Below are positions 1 through 8,782 of a stretch of DNA of 64,000 bases, one piece after another; position 1 is the stretch's first letter; the number at the start of each line of letters is the position of its first letter. A model generated the notes under the pieces. The model ran no database searches and was not told the DNA's origin. It saw nothing but the letters and a program-made list of their open reading frames with translations. Source of the stretch: Chryseobacterium sp. R2A-55 (GTDB lineage Bacteria; Bacteroidota; Bacteroidia; Flavobacteriales; Weeksellaceae); assembly GCF_021401085.1 (NCBI RefSeq), contig NZ_JACBFP010000002.1, positions 124,001-188,000 on the forward strand, read 5' to 3'. Position numbers and translations under genes: made by a program.

Positions 1-466
1 TTCCGGTCGGTTGGGTATGGAAATCATCTTCTTTGGCATGGATGATTAAAGTCTTACCGATGATGTTTTTGGATTCATCTTGGCAGCCGATGCACCATTT
101 GTCAGTTTTGAAAATTTTCCTTGCGGTTCCATCTTTATCTGCATTAATATTTCCGATATCACCCATGTGAAATTCGCCTTGATCCCATCTTCCGTGTTGA
201 TGGGCGGTTGGATTCCAGTGACCACCTGCGGAACTTCCGTCCGCTGCAGAGCAGTCTCCTTTTTCGTGGATGTGGACCGCATGAATTCCCGGGGTTAATT
301 TATAGACGTTCAAATCCATTTTCACCATTTTTCCTGTTTGTACAAACTTCACAGTTCCCTGTGTGTCGGTTCCGCTTTTTGCTTGGATGGCATAATTTTT
401 TGTCGTAGTGCAGGATACAGCCAAAACTGAGCTGAATGCAAGCAAAGATAATTGAGTGGCGTTCAT
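1..466 (-). CDS. sodC: Cu/Zn superoxide dismutase family lipoprotein (C-terminus beyond window)
   Basis: Translating the minus strand from the ATG at 464-466 gives an open frame that runs off the window edge, so the C-terminus is missing. The first 20 or so residues are hydrophobic and end in a lipobox-like LAVSC, which suggests a lipoprotein facing the periplasm or anchored in the outer membrane. The body contains the Cu/Zn SOD metal motif HAVHIHEKGDCS, then GGHWNP and HQHG, which supply the copper and zinc histidines. A second Cys pair (WCIGC) lies near the visible end. Expected role: dismutation of extracytoplasmic superoxide to hydrogen peroxide and oxygen. The gene is divergent from the TonB receptor at 615. 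Confidence 0.88.
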   Translation of the reverse strand, partial: MNATQLSLLAFSSVLAVSCTTTKNYAIQAKSGTDTQGTVKFVQTGKMVKMDLNVYKLTPGIHAVHIHEKGDCSAADGSSAGGHWNPTAHQHGRWDQGEFHMGDIGNINADKDGTARKIFKTDKWCIGCQDESKNIIGKTLIIHAKEDDFHTQPTG

Positions 467-586
467 CGTATTATTTTTTTAATGTTTATAAAGTTTCCAA
501 TTTACGGAATGTTTCACAAAATAACCCTTCAGGAATCATTTTCGACGATTCAGAAAAAATTACTTTTACAAAAAAATAAATGCCGG

Positions 587-594
587 TACTTTTG
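587..594 (+). promoter_or_regulatory. Bacteroidota -7 promoter element (TACTTTTG)
   Basis: TACTTTTG matches the TAnnTTTG consensus of the Bacteroidota primary sigma factor and ends 20 bp before the receptor ATG at 615. No clear TTG is seen at the -33 position. Confidence 0.45.
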
Positions 595-614
595 AACCGT
601 AAATTTCAAATCCC

Positions 615-2819
615 ATGAAAACCAAAAGCATCAAAAATCTTACCATCCTACTTTTCACCACATTAAGTTTTATTCTTAATGCCCAAATTACTATTTCCGG
701 AAAAGTGAACTTTAAAAATAAAGGAGTAAAAGATATTTCCGTTACTTTAAAAGACACCTATGACGGCGCCACAACAGATGACAAGGGAAACTATTCCTTT
801 CAAACCGCTGAAAAAGGAAATCACACCCTCATATTTTCAAACCCTAAATTTGAAGAGGTTGAAAAAGCCATTACGATTGGTGATGTTTCATTGGTTATCA
901 ATTCAGACCTGAAAGAACAGATTTCCGAAATTGCGGCAGTTACGATTACCGCGGGTTCCATAGAAGCAAGCGATAAAAAAAGGGCGACCGCATTGCTCTC
1001 TCCCATTGATATTTATACCACGGCGGGAGCAGACGGACAAATTTCAGCGGCGCTAAACTATCTTCCGGGCGTGCAAAAAGTAGGCGAAAGCGAAGGACTT
1101 TTCGTTCGCGGTGGAACCGGTGCAGAAACCAAGATCTTCATGGATGGAAGTTTAATCAATAATTATTTTTCTAATTCAGTGCCGGGAATTGCGGGTAGAG
1201 ACCGTTTCAATACCTCCTTGTTCAAGGGAAATATCTTTTCCAGTGGCGGTTATTCCGCGATTTATGGACAAGCGCTTTCTGGGGTTTTGATTTTGGAAAG
1301 CGTGGATTTGCCCTCCACTACTTCTTACGATTTTGGCATTTCACCGCTTTTTGCAAGTGGAAGTTATCAGAAACTTTCCGATCGCAAAACTTATTCTTTC
1401 GGAACGAGTTTAAGTTACTTCAACCTAGATTTGGTACATAAGATGCTCAAGTACAATACCGACTTCACCAAACCCGCTCAGGGATTTGGCGGCGATGCCA
1501 ATTTCAGGATAAAGACCAAATCAGGTGGAATGCTGAAGTATTATGGAAATTTTGACACCAATCAAATGGCAGTAAAATCACCCAGTCTGGAACCGGAATA
1601 TGATCAAACCAAAGTTGATTTAAATGCCGCAAATATGTATCACAACCTTTCATTCAGACAAAAAATCGGCGCATATTTGCTGAGCGTCGGGACATCCTAT
1701 TCATTAAACGACACCCAACTAAATTTTTCCACTTTTAAAAACGATGCAGAAACGCCACAAACGGATTTTAACAATAAGGGAAATTATTTCAATTTCAAAA
1801 CGGTTTTGGAACGAAAAATCAACAGAATCAGTGCGGTTCGAGGTGGCATGGAATTCAATAACACGCACGAAACCAATAATTTAGACAAAAACTACACCGA
1901 TTTGATTTCTTCGGGATTTGCAGAAACTGATTTGGGCTTCAGCAATAATCTTTCGGCAAAAATTGGTTTCAGGGCAGAAAACTCTTCCTATTTAAATAAA
2001 ACCAATTTCGCTCCAAGATTTGCTTTGGCTTACCGGCTTGCAAAGGATTGGACCTCCTCTTTGGCGTACGGAATTTTCTACCAAAATCCTGAAAGTAAAT
2101 ACTTAAACTCCGATGTGCCCTTAACTTTCCAAAAAGCGGAACATTATATTTTGCAAATTCAAAAAACTTCGGAAGGTAGAAGTTTCCGGTTGGAGGCATT
2201 TTATAAAGATTATGAAAAACTGACCAAAACCATTGGAAATCAATATGTTCAAACCGCCATTAACAATGATGGAAACGGAAATGCAAAAGGCGCTGAAATT
2301 TTCTGGCGCGATAAAAAAACTTTCAAAAATATTGATTACTGGATTTCTTATTCATTTTTGGACACCAAAAGGGATTTCATGAATTATCCGATTTCGCTCA
2401 TCCCGAGTTTTGCCGCAAAACATACGCTGTCCGTGGTGGCTAAAAAATTCGTGACTGACTGGAAAACAGGTTTCAACGTTTCCTACACTTATGCTTCCGG
2501 AAGACCATATTACGATATCGTTTCTCAAAACGGAACCAACATTCTTCGGCATGAAGGAACTGTGAAAGATTACAGCGGACTGAATTTCAGTGTGAATTAC
2601 CTGCCGAATTTGGGCAAAAAAGATTCAAAAGCATTTACAGTATTGGTTTTAAGCATCTCCAATATCTTAGGAAGTAAAAATGTATATGGTTACAATTTTT
2701 CGAATGACGGATTAAGAAGTTCGGCGGTGGTTCCCCCAGTGAATACCTTTGTGTTCGTAGGTGCTTTCATCAGTTTCGGGGTGGATAAAACGAATGACGC
2801 GATTAATAATAATCTTTAA
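615..2819 (+). CDS. TonB-dependent outer-membrane receptor with carboxypeptidase-like regulatory domain
   Basis: The 734-residue product has a signal peptide (residues 1-23, ending LNAQ). A carboxypeptidase-regulatory-like beta-sandwich follows (about 25-105, starting ITISGKV and containing DDKGNYSF). Next is a plug domain with the typical LNYLPGVQ and FVRGGTGAETKIFMDG motifs (about 130-230). The rest is a long beta-barrel region rich in aromatic and Asn residues. At 734 residues it is at the short end for this family. Such receptors import chelates or oligomers across the outer membrane using TonB-ExbBD energy; a tonB-exbD-exbB set lies at 10.6-12.6 kb. No SusD partner is adjacent, so the substrate is unknown. 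It stands alone between the sodC-like gene and a small exported protein. Confidence 0.85.
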   Translation: MKTKSIKNLTILLFTTLSFILNAQITISGKVNFKNKGVKDISVTLKDTYDGATTDDKGNYSFQTAEKGNHTLIFSNPKFEEVEKAITIGDVSLVINSDLKEQISEIAAVTITAGSIEASDKKRATALLSPIDIYTTAGADGQISAALNYLPGVQKVGESEGLFVRGGTGAETKIFMDGSLINNYFSNSVPGIAGRDRFNTSLFKGNIFSSGGYSAIYGQALSGVLILESVDLPSTTSYDFGISPLFASGSYQKLSDRKTYSFGTSLSYFNLDLVHKMLKYNTDFTKPAQGFGGDANFRIKTKSGGMLKYYGNFDTNQMAVKSPSLEPEYDQTKVDLNAANMYHNLSFRQKIGAYLLSVGTSYSLNDTQLNFSTFKNDAETPQTDFNNKGNYFNFKTVLERKINRISAVRGGMEFNNTHETNNLDKNYTDLISSGFAETDLGFSNNLSAKIGFRAENSSYLNKTNFAPRFALAYRLAKDWTSSLAYGIFYQNPESKYLNSDVPLTFQKAEHYILQIQKTSEGRSFRLEAFYKDYEKLTKTIGNQYVQTAINNDGNGNAKGAEIFWRDKKTFKNIDYWISYSFLDTKRDFMNYPISLIPSFAAKHTLSVVAKKFVTDWKTGFNVSYTYASGRPYYDIVSQNGTNILRHEGTVKDYSGLNFSVNYLPNLGKKDSKAFTVLVLSISNILGSKNVYGYNFSNDGLRSSAVVPPVNTFVFVGAFISFGVDKTNDAINNNL

Positions 2820-2915
2820 AAACACCAAGTACGAAATTAGAAGCACCAAAATGCAGTTCAGCAACTCATTCCAACCTTTCGGCAAAAAATAATTTTAAGC
2901 AGAAAATTTTTGAAA

Positions 2916-2923
2916 TACCTTTG
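2916..2923 (+). promoter_or_regulatory. Bacteroidota -7 promoter element (TACCTTTG)
   Basis: TACCTTTG fits TAnnTTTG and lies 36 bp upstream of the ATG at 2959, which implies a short A-rich leader. Confidence 0.5.
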
Positions 2924-2958
2924 ATTCATCACAACAAAAACAATTTAATTCAAATAAA

Positions 2959-3600
2959 ATGAAAAAACTATTCCTCGCAATTGTGCTATTCACAGGAGTT
3001 ACCGCATTTGCACAAACCGCCTACGAAAAGGCGATGACAGAAAAAGTAGCCAAAGTGGAAAACCACCTTTCTGCAGACGATTTCACAGCACTTTCCAATG
3101 ATTTTATCAGAATCGGCGACAAGGAAAAAACACAGTGGCTTCCTTATTATTACGCCGCATTTGCCACCATCCAAAAAGGAAGAATCGCTATGCGTGAAGG
3201 AAATACCGCAGATTTAGACCCCATTGCAGACCAAGCCCAGAAATTCTTGGACAAAGCATCCGAAATCAGCAAGGACAATGCTGAAATCCTGATTCTGCAA
3301 AAAATGGTTCACGGTTTGAAAATGATGGTGAATCCACAACAACGGTTTATGAGTGAAGGAATGTTGGCTGCCGAAGCACTGAGCAAGGCAGAAAAACTAG
3401 ATCCCGAAAACCCACGAATCACTTTGATGAAGGCGGAAGACACGTATTTTACACCCGAACAATTCGGCGGAAGCAAAACCAGAGGTTTGGATCTGTTCCA
3501 AAAATCTTTAGACCAGTTTAAAGTTTACCCCATCAAAACAAGGCTTGACCCCAATTGGGGAAAAGCGGAAGCGGATTATTTTCTGGCAAATAAACCGTAA
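2959..3600 (+). CDS. Exported helical-repeat (TPR-like) protein of unknown function
   Basis: The 213-residue product begins with a clear signal peptide (MKKLFLAIVLFTGVTAFAQ). The rest is predicted to be helical and holds TPR-like pieces: a WLPYYYAAFA segment, an alanine-rich helix around AQKFLDKASEISKDNAEILILQ, and AEALSKAEKLDPENPRI, the classic end of a TPR helix pair. This suggests a small periplasmic protein-interaction module. It has its own -7 promoter element and a following terminator, so it is probably transcribed alone. I cannot name a specific function; similar proteins are annotated only as hypothetical in flavobacteria. Confidence 0.8.
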   Translation: MKKLFLAIVLFTGVTAFAQTAYEKAMTEKVAKVENHLSADDFTALSNDFIRIGDKEKTQWLPYYYAAFATIQKGRIAMREGNTADLDPIADQAQKFLDKASEISKDNAEILILQKMVHGLKMMVNPQQRFMSEGMLAAEALSKAEKLDPENPRITLMKAEDTYFTPEQFGGSKTRGLDLFQKSLDQFKVYPIKTRLDPNWGKAEADYFLANKP

Positions 3601-3620
3601 CAGCAATTTGACAAAGAGAA

Positions 3621-3652
3621 AATCTCCTGAAAATTCCGGGAGATTTTTTTTG
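3621..3652 (+). terminator. Rho-independent terminator
   Basis: A stem of AATCTCC with GGAGATT closes over an A/T-rich loop and is followed by eight T residues, 20 bp after the stop codon of the exported TPR-like protein. Confidence 0.75.
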
Positions 3653-3743
3653 TGTCTGTTCCCCGCAGCTTTTTAGGGATCACGCAAATAATTCTGAACA
3701 GCAATAATTTGCGGTATTGGCACAATCAGCGAGACAAAAAAAA

Positions 3744-4283
3744 TTACAATCCATACACAATCCCCACCTGCGGAATAAATCCACCGCCGAAAACTGATTT
3801 GTCCTTGTTGTAAAGCACATTATACATTCCGCCGATTTGAATGTAAGTCCGGTCGCCTAACCGCTGCATGTAACCACCACCGAGATAAAGTGCTGCTTCA
3901 TTTCCGGAGTACTTCTGATCCGTGACTTTATTGGTTTGGTTGATGAAATATTCCTGAAACATTCCACCCAAAAAGAAAGTTCTGGAAAAATAGTAGTTCA
4001 CAAAAGGACCCACACCAATCATCGTGGAGGAATAATAGGAAGAATTGCTCCAGGAGAAGTTCCCAGCAACTCCGGTTTCGAAATTTTCTGAAACCATATA
4101 GCCTACTCTCGGAGTGATGTAAACCGTGGTTCCACTGCCACCGCTTCCAACCGAACCCCCTAAACCGGCATATCCTCCGAAAGTCCATTTTGAATCCTCA
4201 TTTCCGATTTTAGTTGAACCACCGATTTGCGCATTCAAAATAAATCCTAAAACCAACAGCGAAAATAAAAGTATTTTTTTCAT
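3744..4283 (-). CDS. Outer-membrane beta-barrel protein (OmpA/OmpW-like small barrel)
   Basis: The product is about 179 residues from the ATG at 4281-4283 (MKKILLFSLLVLGF...NAQ signal peptide). An upstream in-frame ATG at 4295 would sit on the expected transcription start of the promoter at 4300-4307, so the inner start is preferred. After the signal peptide come Gly- and Ser-rich amphipathic strands, TPRVGYMVSENFETG, alternating aromatic residues (FVNYYFSRTFFLGG) and repeated GGGYMQRLG-type hairpins. This pattern suits an eight-strand barrel. It probably sits in the outer membrane; ligand and role are unknown. It is divergent from mnmA. Confidence 0.75.
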   Translation of the reverse strand: MKKILLFSLLVLGFILNAQIGGSTKIGNEDSKWTFGGYAGLGGSVGSGGSGTTVYITPRVGYMVSENFETGVAGNFSWSNSSYYSSTMIGVGPFVNYYFSRTFFLGGMFQEYFINQTNKVTDQKYSGNEAALYLGGGYMQRLGDRTYIQIGGMYNVLYNKDKSVFGGGFIPQVGIVYGL

Positions 4284-4299
4284 AATTATTGCCATTAAA

Positions 4300-4307
4300 C
4301 AAATTTA
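4300..4307 (-). promoter_or_regulatory. Bacteroidota -7 promoter element (TAAATTTG)
   Basis: On the minus strand TAAATTTG lies 16 bp upstream of the ATG at 4283. It supports that start over the ATG at 4295. Confidence 0.5.
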
Positions 4308-4421
4308 TATGACCCAAATTTATACCATTTTTCCTAAGATACAAGACAGAATGAATAAGCGCCAGGTAAAAAGTTTTGATCCAGAAAGAGTGGTGAAGAA
4401 AATGGAGAAAGTAATTATTCG

Positions 4422-4429
4422 TAAATTTG
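4422..4429 (+). promoter_or_regulatory. Bacteroidota -7 promoter element for mnmA (TAAATTTG)
   Basis: TAAATTTGC lies 39 bp upstream of the mnmA ATG. It falls inside a short open frame (4309-4461), which argues that this frame is not a gene. Confidence 0.5.
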
Positions 4430-4468
4430 CACCGCAAAACTTTCCCTTGACGAAAGCGTAGCATTTTT

Positions 4469-5656
4469 ATGAAAATAGTAGTAGGACTTTCCGGCGGTGT
4501 CGATTCTTCTGTGGCAGCTTATCTTTTACAACAGCAAGGACATGAGGTGATTGCACTTTTCATGCGGAACTGGAACGATGCATCTGTCACCTTGGAGGAT
4601 GAATGTCCGTGGATCGAGGACAGCAACGATGCTTTGATGGTGGCCCAGAAATTGGGAATTCCATTTCAGGTCATCGACATGAGCGAACTCTACAAGGAAA
4701 AAATTGTGGATTATATGTTCGCCGAGTACGAAAAAGGAAGAACTCCTAATCCCGACGTTTTGTGTAACCGCGAAGTAAAATTCGATGTTTTTTTGAAAAC
4801 CGCACTGTCTTTGGGTGCAGATAAAGTGGCAACCGGTCATTACGCAAGAGTTGCTTCCACCTTTGACGAAAATGGCAAAGAGGTTTTCCATTTGCTGGCC
4901 GGAAAAGACAACAATAAAGATCAGTCGTATTTTTTGTGTCAACTGGATCAGGAGCAGCTTTCGAAAGCATTGTTCCCGATTGGCGAACTGACGAAACCTG
5001 AAGTTCGCGAAATCGCAAAAGAAATCGGTTTGGTAACGGCGGAGAAAAAAGATTCGCAGGGTTTGTGCTTCATCGGAAAAGTGAGTTTGCCCACATTTCT
5101 TCAGCAACAGCTGCAACCAAAAGAAGGCGAAATTGTAGAGATTTTTGATGATTTTTTTGAATTTCACCAAGAAAAACCTCAATTTTCATCAAAATTGGAA
5201 GAATTGCAGTTTCTTTCAAAAAAGATTGAATATCGAAAAACAGACGGAAAAGTAATCGGAAAACATCAGGGTGCGCACTATTTCACAATCGGTCAAAGCA
5301 AAGGTTTGGGAATTGGCGGACACAAAGAATCGTGCTTTATCATTCATCGTGATATGCAAAACAATCTGCTTTTCGTGGGCGAAGGAAAAAATTTCCCGGG
5401 TCTTTTCCGCAAAGCATTAAAGATCGAAAACACTGAGGTTCACTGGGTTCGTGAAGATCTACGCTTAAAAAATGGCGAATCCCTAAAAGTAAAGGCCAGA
5501 ATCCGATATCGGCAACCCCTTGAAAATGCAACACTTTTCCAATTTGAAGAAGCATTTTTCATGGAATTTGAAAATCCACAATCGGCAATTGCTGAAGGAC
5601 AGTTTGCCGCTTGGTATTTGGAGGATGAATTGTTAGGAAGCGGCGTGATTTCTTAA
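4469..5656 (+). CDS. mnmA: tRNA-specific 2-thiouridylase MnmA
   Basis: The 395-residue enzyme makes the 2-thio group of U34 in tRNA-Lys, -Glu and -Gln in the cytoplasm, using ATP and persulfide sulfur. The PP-loop GLSGGVDSS is at residues 5-13. The two catalytic cysteines are visible as C99 ([12 protein letters not shown]) and C200 (DSQGLCFIG). The TGHYA motif and the C-terminal GLGIGG...beta-barrel region are also present. The product is slightly longer than the roughly 360-residue E. coli form because of a segment around residues 212-250 (rich in Phe, Glu and Lys) between the catalytic core and the HYFTIGQ motif. The partner wobble enzyme MnmG is encoded at 26.7 kb in this same window. Confidence 0.96.
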   Translation: MKIVVGLSGGVDSSVAAYLLQQQGHEVIALFMRNWNDASVTLEDECPWIEDSNDALMVAQKLGIPFQVIDMSELYKEKIVDYMFAEYEKGRTPNPDVLCNREVKFDVFLKTALSLGADKVATGHYARVASTFDENGKEVFHLLAGKDNNKDQSYFLCQLDQEQLSKALFPIGELTKPEVREIAKEIGLVTAEKKDSQGLCFIGKVSLPTFLQQQLQPKEGEIVEIFDDFFEFHQEKPQFSSKLEELQFLSKKIEYRKTDGKVIGKHQGAHYFTIGQSKGLGIGGHKESCFIIHRDMQNNLLFVGEGKNFPGLFRKALKIENTEVHWVREDLRLKNGESLKVKARIRYRQPLENATLFQFEEAFFMEFENPQSAIAEGQFAAWYLEDELLGSGVIS

Positions 5657-5760
5657 AAGATTTTAGACCGAAGTAGGGAAATCTATATTTAATGATTTTT
5701 GCTGCCTGCCGAAATTAAATTTGCTCCAGATATTAGATAATCTCCAAATATTCGCTGCAA

Positions 5761-6504
5761 TTACCGACTCAACCAATCCTTGAAATCCTTTACCCGATCT
5801 CGGCTTACCGTGATTTCTTCCTCTGGTTGAAAATCGAGTTCAACTTTAAAAAATGGGGAGGTGTGGATATTTTTGATATGATCTGAATTGATGATAAACT
5901 GTCGGTTTACACGGAAAAATTTCTTATCATCCAAAACTTCCTGTAAATCATCCAGGGTGAAATCGGTGGGGAAAGGTCGTTCTTTTGTTTGGAGATAAAC
6001 AATTTTGTTCTCGCTGAAAAAACAGGAAACCTCATCGGTCTGAACAATCTTCAAGTTATATCCGATTTTCACTAAAATCCTCGAAAGCCGCTGTCTTTCA
6101 TTCTTAATTAATTCCTTGACTTGATGTGAGTTATGGGAGGATTCTATAGGCAAGAAACTTTTGTATTTATTAATGGCATTTTCCAAATCTTCTTCCATGA
6201 TGGGCTTTAACAGATAATCTATAGAATTCAGTTTGAATGCCTTCAAGGTATATTGGTCAAAAGCGGTGGTGTAAATAATGAAGCTTTTGGTGGGAACTTT
6301 TTCAAAAATATCAAAAGACAGTCCGTCTCCCAAAACAATGTCGGAAAAAATCAGATCCGGATGCTGATTTTCCGCAAACCAGGCAATTCCTTCTTCCACT
6401 GAATTAACTGTTTTAACCAACTCTAAATCAGTGAATAAACCCAATAATCTCTCGAGTTTTCTTGCGGCGGGTTTTTCGTCTTCAATGATAACGGTGCGGA
6501 TCAT
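5761..6504 (-). CDS. LytTR-family response regulator
   Basis: The 247-residue product has an N-terminal receiver domain (residues 1-120) with the acidic pair E8/D9 and the phospho-acceptor Asp at D55 (LIFSDI). The switch Thr (YTTAF) and conserved Lys (LLKP) are present. A LytTR DNA-binding domain fills the C-terminal half (about 145-247, with FFRVNRQFIIN and ITVSRDRV). It is the last gene of the minus-strand cluster led by the LytS-type kinase at 7420-8745, so kinase and regulator very likely form one two-component system. Target genes are not evident here. Confidence 0.92.
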   Translation of the reverse strand: MIRTVIIEDEKPAARKLERLLGLFTDLELVKTVNSVEEGIAWFAENQHPDLIFSDIVLGDGLSFDIFEKVPTKSFIIYTTAFDQYTLKAFKLNSIDYLLKPIMEEDLENAINKYKSFLPIESSHNSHQVKELIKNERQRLSRILVKIGYNLKIVQTDEVSCFFSENKIVYLQTKERPFPTDFTLDDLQEVLDDKKFFRVNRQFIINSDHIKNIHTSPFFKVELDFQPEEEITVSRDRVKDFKDWLSR

Positions 6505-6564
6505 GGTTTTTTAAATGATATTGATTGTTTAAGAAATTTCAAGTAATCTAATGCGGCACTGAAA

Positions 6565-6840
6565 TTAGCGATTCTTCTCCATAAACTGCCTAATTTTTCT
6601 TTCTTCCCAGTCTTTTCCGAAAATAAAATTCGGTAGAAAAACAGACAGCGCATGTGCAAGCAGACCTATGCCCCAAATTAAAGGGGTGAGAAAACTCCAA
6701 TATGCAATCTCTGATTTTTTGGTGACGTTCAAGCCAAACAGAAGCAGGTTCACCATGGTGAAAACGGCAACATGGATATAGAATCCTTTCATTTCTTTTA
6801 CCCGTTTTTTTGCCCTTTGATATTTGAGGTTATCTTCCAT
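6565..6840 (-). CDS. 2TM domain protein (copy 1)
   Basis: This 91-residue protein has a charged N-terminus (MEDNLKYQRAKKRVKEMKGF), two hydrophobic helices (about 22-45 and 50-72) and a charged tail (WEERKIRQFMEK). This is the 2TM domain architecture, a family of unknown function. It carries the WGIGLLAHALSVF signature shared with other copies in this operon, with a histidine in the second helix. Its ATG overlaps the end of the preceding 2TM gene by 11 nt, which implies translational coupling. Probably an inner-membrane accessory of the neighbouring kinase/regulator pair; this role is inferred. Confidence 0.82.
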   Translation of the reverse strand: MEDNLKYQRAKKRVKEMKGFYIHVAVFTMVNLLLFGLNVTKKSEIAYWSFLTPLIWGIGLLAHALSVFLPNFIFGKDWEERKIRQFMEKNR

Positions 6841-7135
6841 TTTTGTCCTTTTTGAATTTCAGGGTGAGTTTATCAATCATTGTTTCCTCCCATTTTCTAA
6901 AATTAGGCAAAAACAGGTAAATCCCGTACATCAGCAAAATAATCAATTGTGATGTCAGCAGGATATTGCGGATGTCTATACTTAATCCTTCCGTGATAAA
7001 TCCAACTTTAAGGTCGTAAAAGTCAATAAATAAAAAAGCCCCCAAAACGACCAGATACAGGATGCTAAAATAGACGAAAGCGATCCTTTCTTTGATTTTT
7101 CTCTTTGCTTCTCTGTATTGAATGTTATTTTCCAT
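6830..7135 (-). CDS. 2TM domain protein, divergent copy (copy 2)
   Basis: From MENNIQYREAKRKIKERIAF, chosen because it aligns with the starts of its paralogues and gives the same 11-nt overlap as the next gene, the product is about 101 residues. Two membrane helices are present, but the loop is longer (FYDLKVGFITEGLSIDIRNI). The second helix lacks the WG..H signature of the other copies and reads LLMYGIYLFLPNF, while the KWEETMIDKL tail is kept. It is therefore a diverged member whose putative functional histidine is lost. An in-frame ATG at 7147 is an alternative start. Confidence 0.75.
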   Translation of the reverse strand: MENNIQYREAKRKIKERIAFVYFSILYLVVLGAFLFIDFYDLKVGFITEGLSIDIRNILLTSQLIILLMYGIYLFLPNFRKWEETMIDKLTLKFKKDKNGR

Positions 7136-7412
7136 TATCCGTCTCATTAATTTTTTTCATTAATTCATCCATCTTATTTTCCTCCCACTTTCGGAAGAAA
7201 AACACACTGACCAAATGAATGATGATCACCAATCCCCACAAAATCGCAGTGGAATAAGTCATCAAATCCGTGAAACCCAATTTTTTACTGTTCGCAAAAA
7301 TGATTGCAGGGTTGATCACCAGGTAAACCGCCAAATGAATATAAAATCCCTTCAGTTGCTTCAATCTCCTTTGAGCACGAAGATACTTAAGGTTTTCGCT
7401 AGAATTTTCCAT
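7125..7412 (-). CDS. 2TM domain protein (copy 3)
   Basis: The start MENSSENLKYLRAQRRLKQL at 7412 is preferred over an in-frame ATG at 7439 because it matches the paralogues and begins 7 nt after the kinase stop codon. The product is about 95 residues with two membrane helices. It contains WGLVIIIHLVSVFFFRKWEENKMDELM, preserving the Trp-Gly and helix-2 His positions and the WEE tail. Same operon and inferred role as its neighbours. Confidence 0.8.
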   Translation of the reverse strand: MENSSENLKYLRAQRRLKQLKGFYIHLAVYLVINPAIIFANSKKLGFTDLMTYSTAILWGLVIIIHLVSVFFFRKWEENKMDELMKKINETDNGK

Positions 7413-7419
7413 CTCAGAG

Positions 7420-8745
7420 TTATTTCCAGTGGGTTGCATTATTCTCTTTTTCCATCAGTTTCCGGATCTGCTTTTCTTCCCAGTTATTGCCAATTCCAAA
7501 CGTTTTAATTGCATGAGAAATCACACCGATTCCCCATCCAAACATCGGCCAGAACGCCCACCAATAACTGGGTGAAGTTTTCCAGTTGATCAGGAACAAG
7601 AACGGGATAAAAATACAGTACGAGATCAGATTTCCGTAGAATCCTTTGAGTTCTTCCACTCTTTTTGCGGCTTTTTCATAGGCAGCCATTTCGACGGAGT
7701 TTGAGGTTTTCATTTCGGTGATTTTTTCAGTTAAAATAGGAATTTTTACTTTGAAATGGTCATCGGATTTTTCAATAAAAACATTCCTTTTGGTCATTAA
7801 AGAATAGCGCTGGACGATATTTGAAAGTCCGATTCCGGCACTTTCCTTCACCTGTTCTCTTGCCTGAAGGTTATTTTCGATAATGAGGTTTCCACTCTGT
7901 GAAAAAATCCTGATGCTTAACGGTTTTGCGGAAGTGGCATAATTGTGCTTGATACTGTTTTCCAAAAGCAGTTGCAGCGAAAGTGGAACCACGAAACTTT
8001 TCTTGACCTCATCCTTCACCTCAAACTTAAAACTCACGCTGTCTTCAAATCTGGTTTTCAGCAAATCGCAGTAGGTTTTCGCAAAATCGAGCTCCTCTTC
8101 AACCGTAACCAAATCCTTATCTTTTTGCTCCAAAACATATCTGTAAATTTTTGACATGGAGGAGGTAAACCTTTGCGCCTGATTTGGATTTTCATCAATC
8201 AAAGAACTCAAAACATTCAGCGAATTAAAAAGAAAATGCGGATCAAGCTGGTTTTTTAAAGATTCAAACTGTGCATTCGCGGATTTGGCGATGAGTTTCT
8301 GTTCCACCACTTCCTTTCGGGAGGCCTTCTTCCATTCGTTCATAAAACTTCTTGCATGTAGGAAAGTTGAAATCAGCAAGGCAATATTGATAATCAGCCA
8401 GTTGACAAATCCTATCGATCCTTTGAAAAAACCAGACGGTGACCGTCCCTGGATCAGAATAAAATTGATGTAATTACAAAACAAGACCAGCACCACATTC
8501 ACCAGCAAAATAGCGATCACTCCTAAGATAGTCCGTGTTCTCGTTTGGTCGATCCATGAATATTTCTTGCTTAGAAATCTGTTTACCAAACCATTTCCCC
8601 CGCCGATCAGGAAACTGTAAAGTGATGCAACCAGGAAACTGATCGCCAGATTTTGCGGTGTTTTCTCATCTGTAAAAAACAGAAAGAAAAACAATCCGGT
8701 TACCCCGGAAATCCAAAGCAGCGTGATGATTTCTTTTCTTGACAT
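7420..8745 (-). CDS. LytS-type membrane histidine kinase with C-terminal 2TM domain
   Basis: The 441-residue product has four hydrophobic N-terminal helices (about 8-130), a cytoplasmic linker, and the His_kinase dimerisation motif LKNQLDPHFLFNSLN with the phospho-acceptor at H170. A GHKL ATPase follows (N-box LLLENSIKHN, G-box AGIGLSNI). After residue 345 the protein continues into a full 2TM domain (AAYEKAAKRVEELKGF, two helices with GWGIGVISHAIKTF, then NWEEKQIRKLMEK). No extracytoplasmic sensor domain is visible, so the signal is probably sensed in the membrane. Its regulator is the LytTR protein at 5761-6504. The fusion ties the small 2TM proteins beside it to this kinase. Confidence 0.9.
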   Translation of the reverse strand: MSRKEIITLLWISGVTGLFFFLFFTDEKTPQNLAISFLVASLYSFLIGGGNGLVNRFLSKKYSWIDQTRTRTILGVIAILLVNVVLVLFCNYINFILIQGRSPSGFFKGSIGFVNWLIINIALLISTFLHARSFMNEWKKASRKEVVEQKLIAKSANAQFESLKNQLDPHFLFNSLNVLSSLIDENPNQAQRFTSSMSKIYRYVLEQKDKDLVTVEEELDFAKTYCDLLKTRFEDSVSFKFEVKDEVKKSFVVPLSLQLLLENSIKHNYATSAKPLSIRIFSQSGNLIIENNLQAREQVKESAGIGLSNIVQRYSLMTKRNVFIEKSDDHFKVKIPILTEKITEMKTSNSVEMAAYEKAAKRVEELKGFYGNLISYCIFIPFLFLINWKTSPSYWWAFWPMFGWGIGVISHAIKTFGIGNNWEEKQIRKLMEKENNATHWK

Positions 8746-8782
8746 TTTCTAAAATTATGAAATTTTAAAATTCCAACAGGAA

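Noticed and set aside
4309-4461. 50-codon plus-strand frame ending just before mnmA
   Set aside because: It contains the likely mnmA promoter element and has no recognisable content.
4526-5182. Long minus-strand frame inside mnmA
   Set aside because: Antisense shadow of a clearly identified gene; rich in Phe and Cys with no domain.
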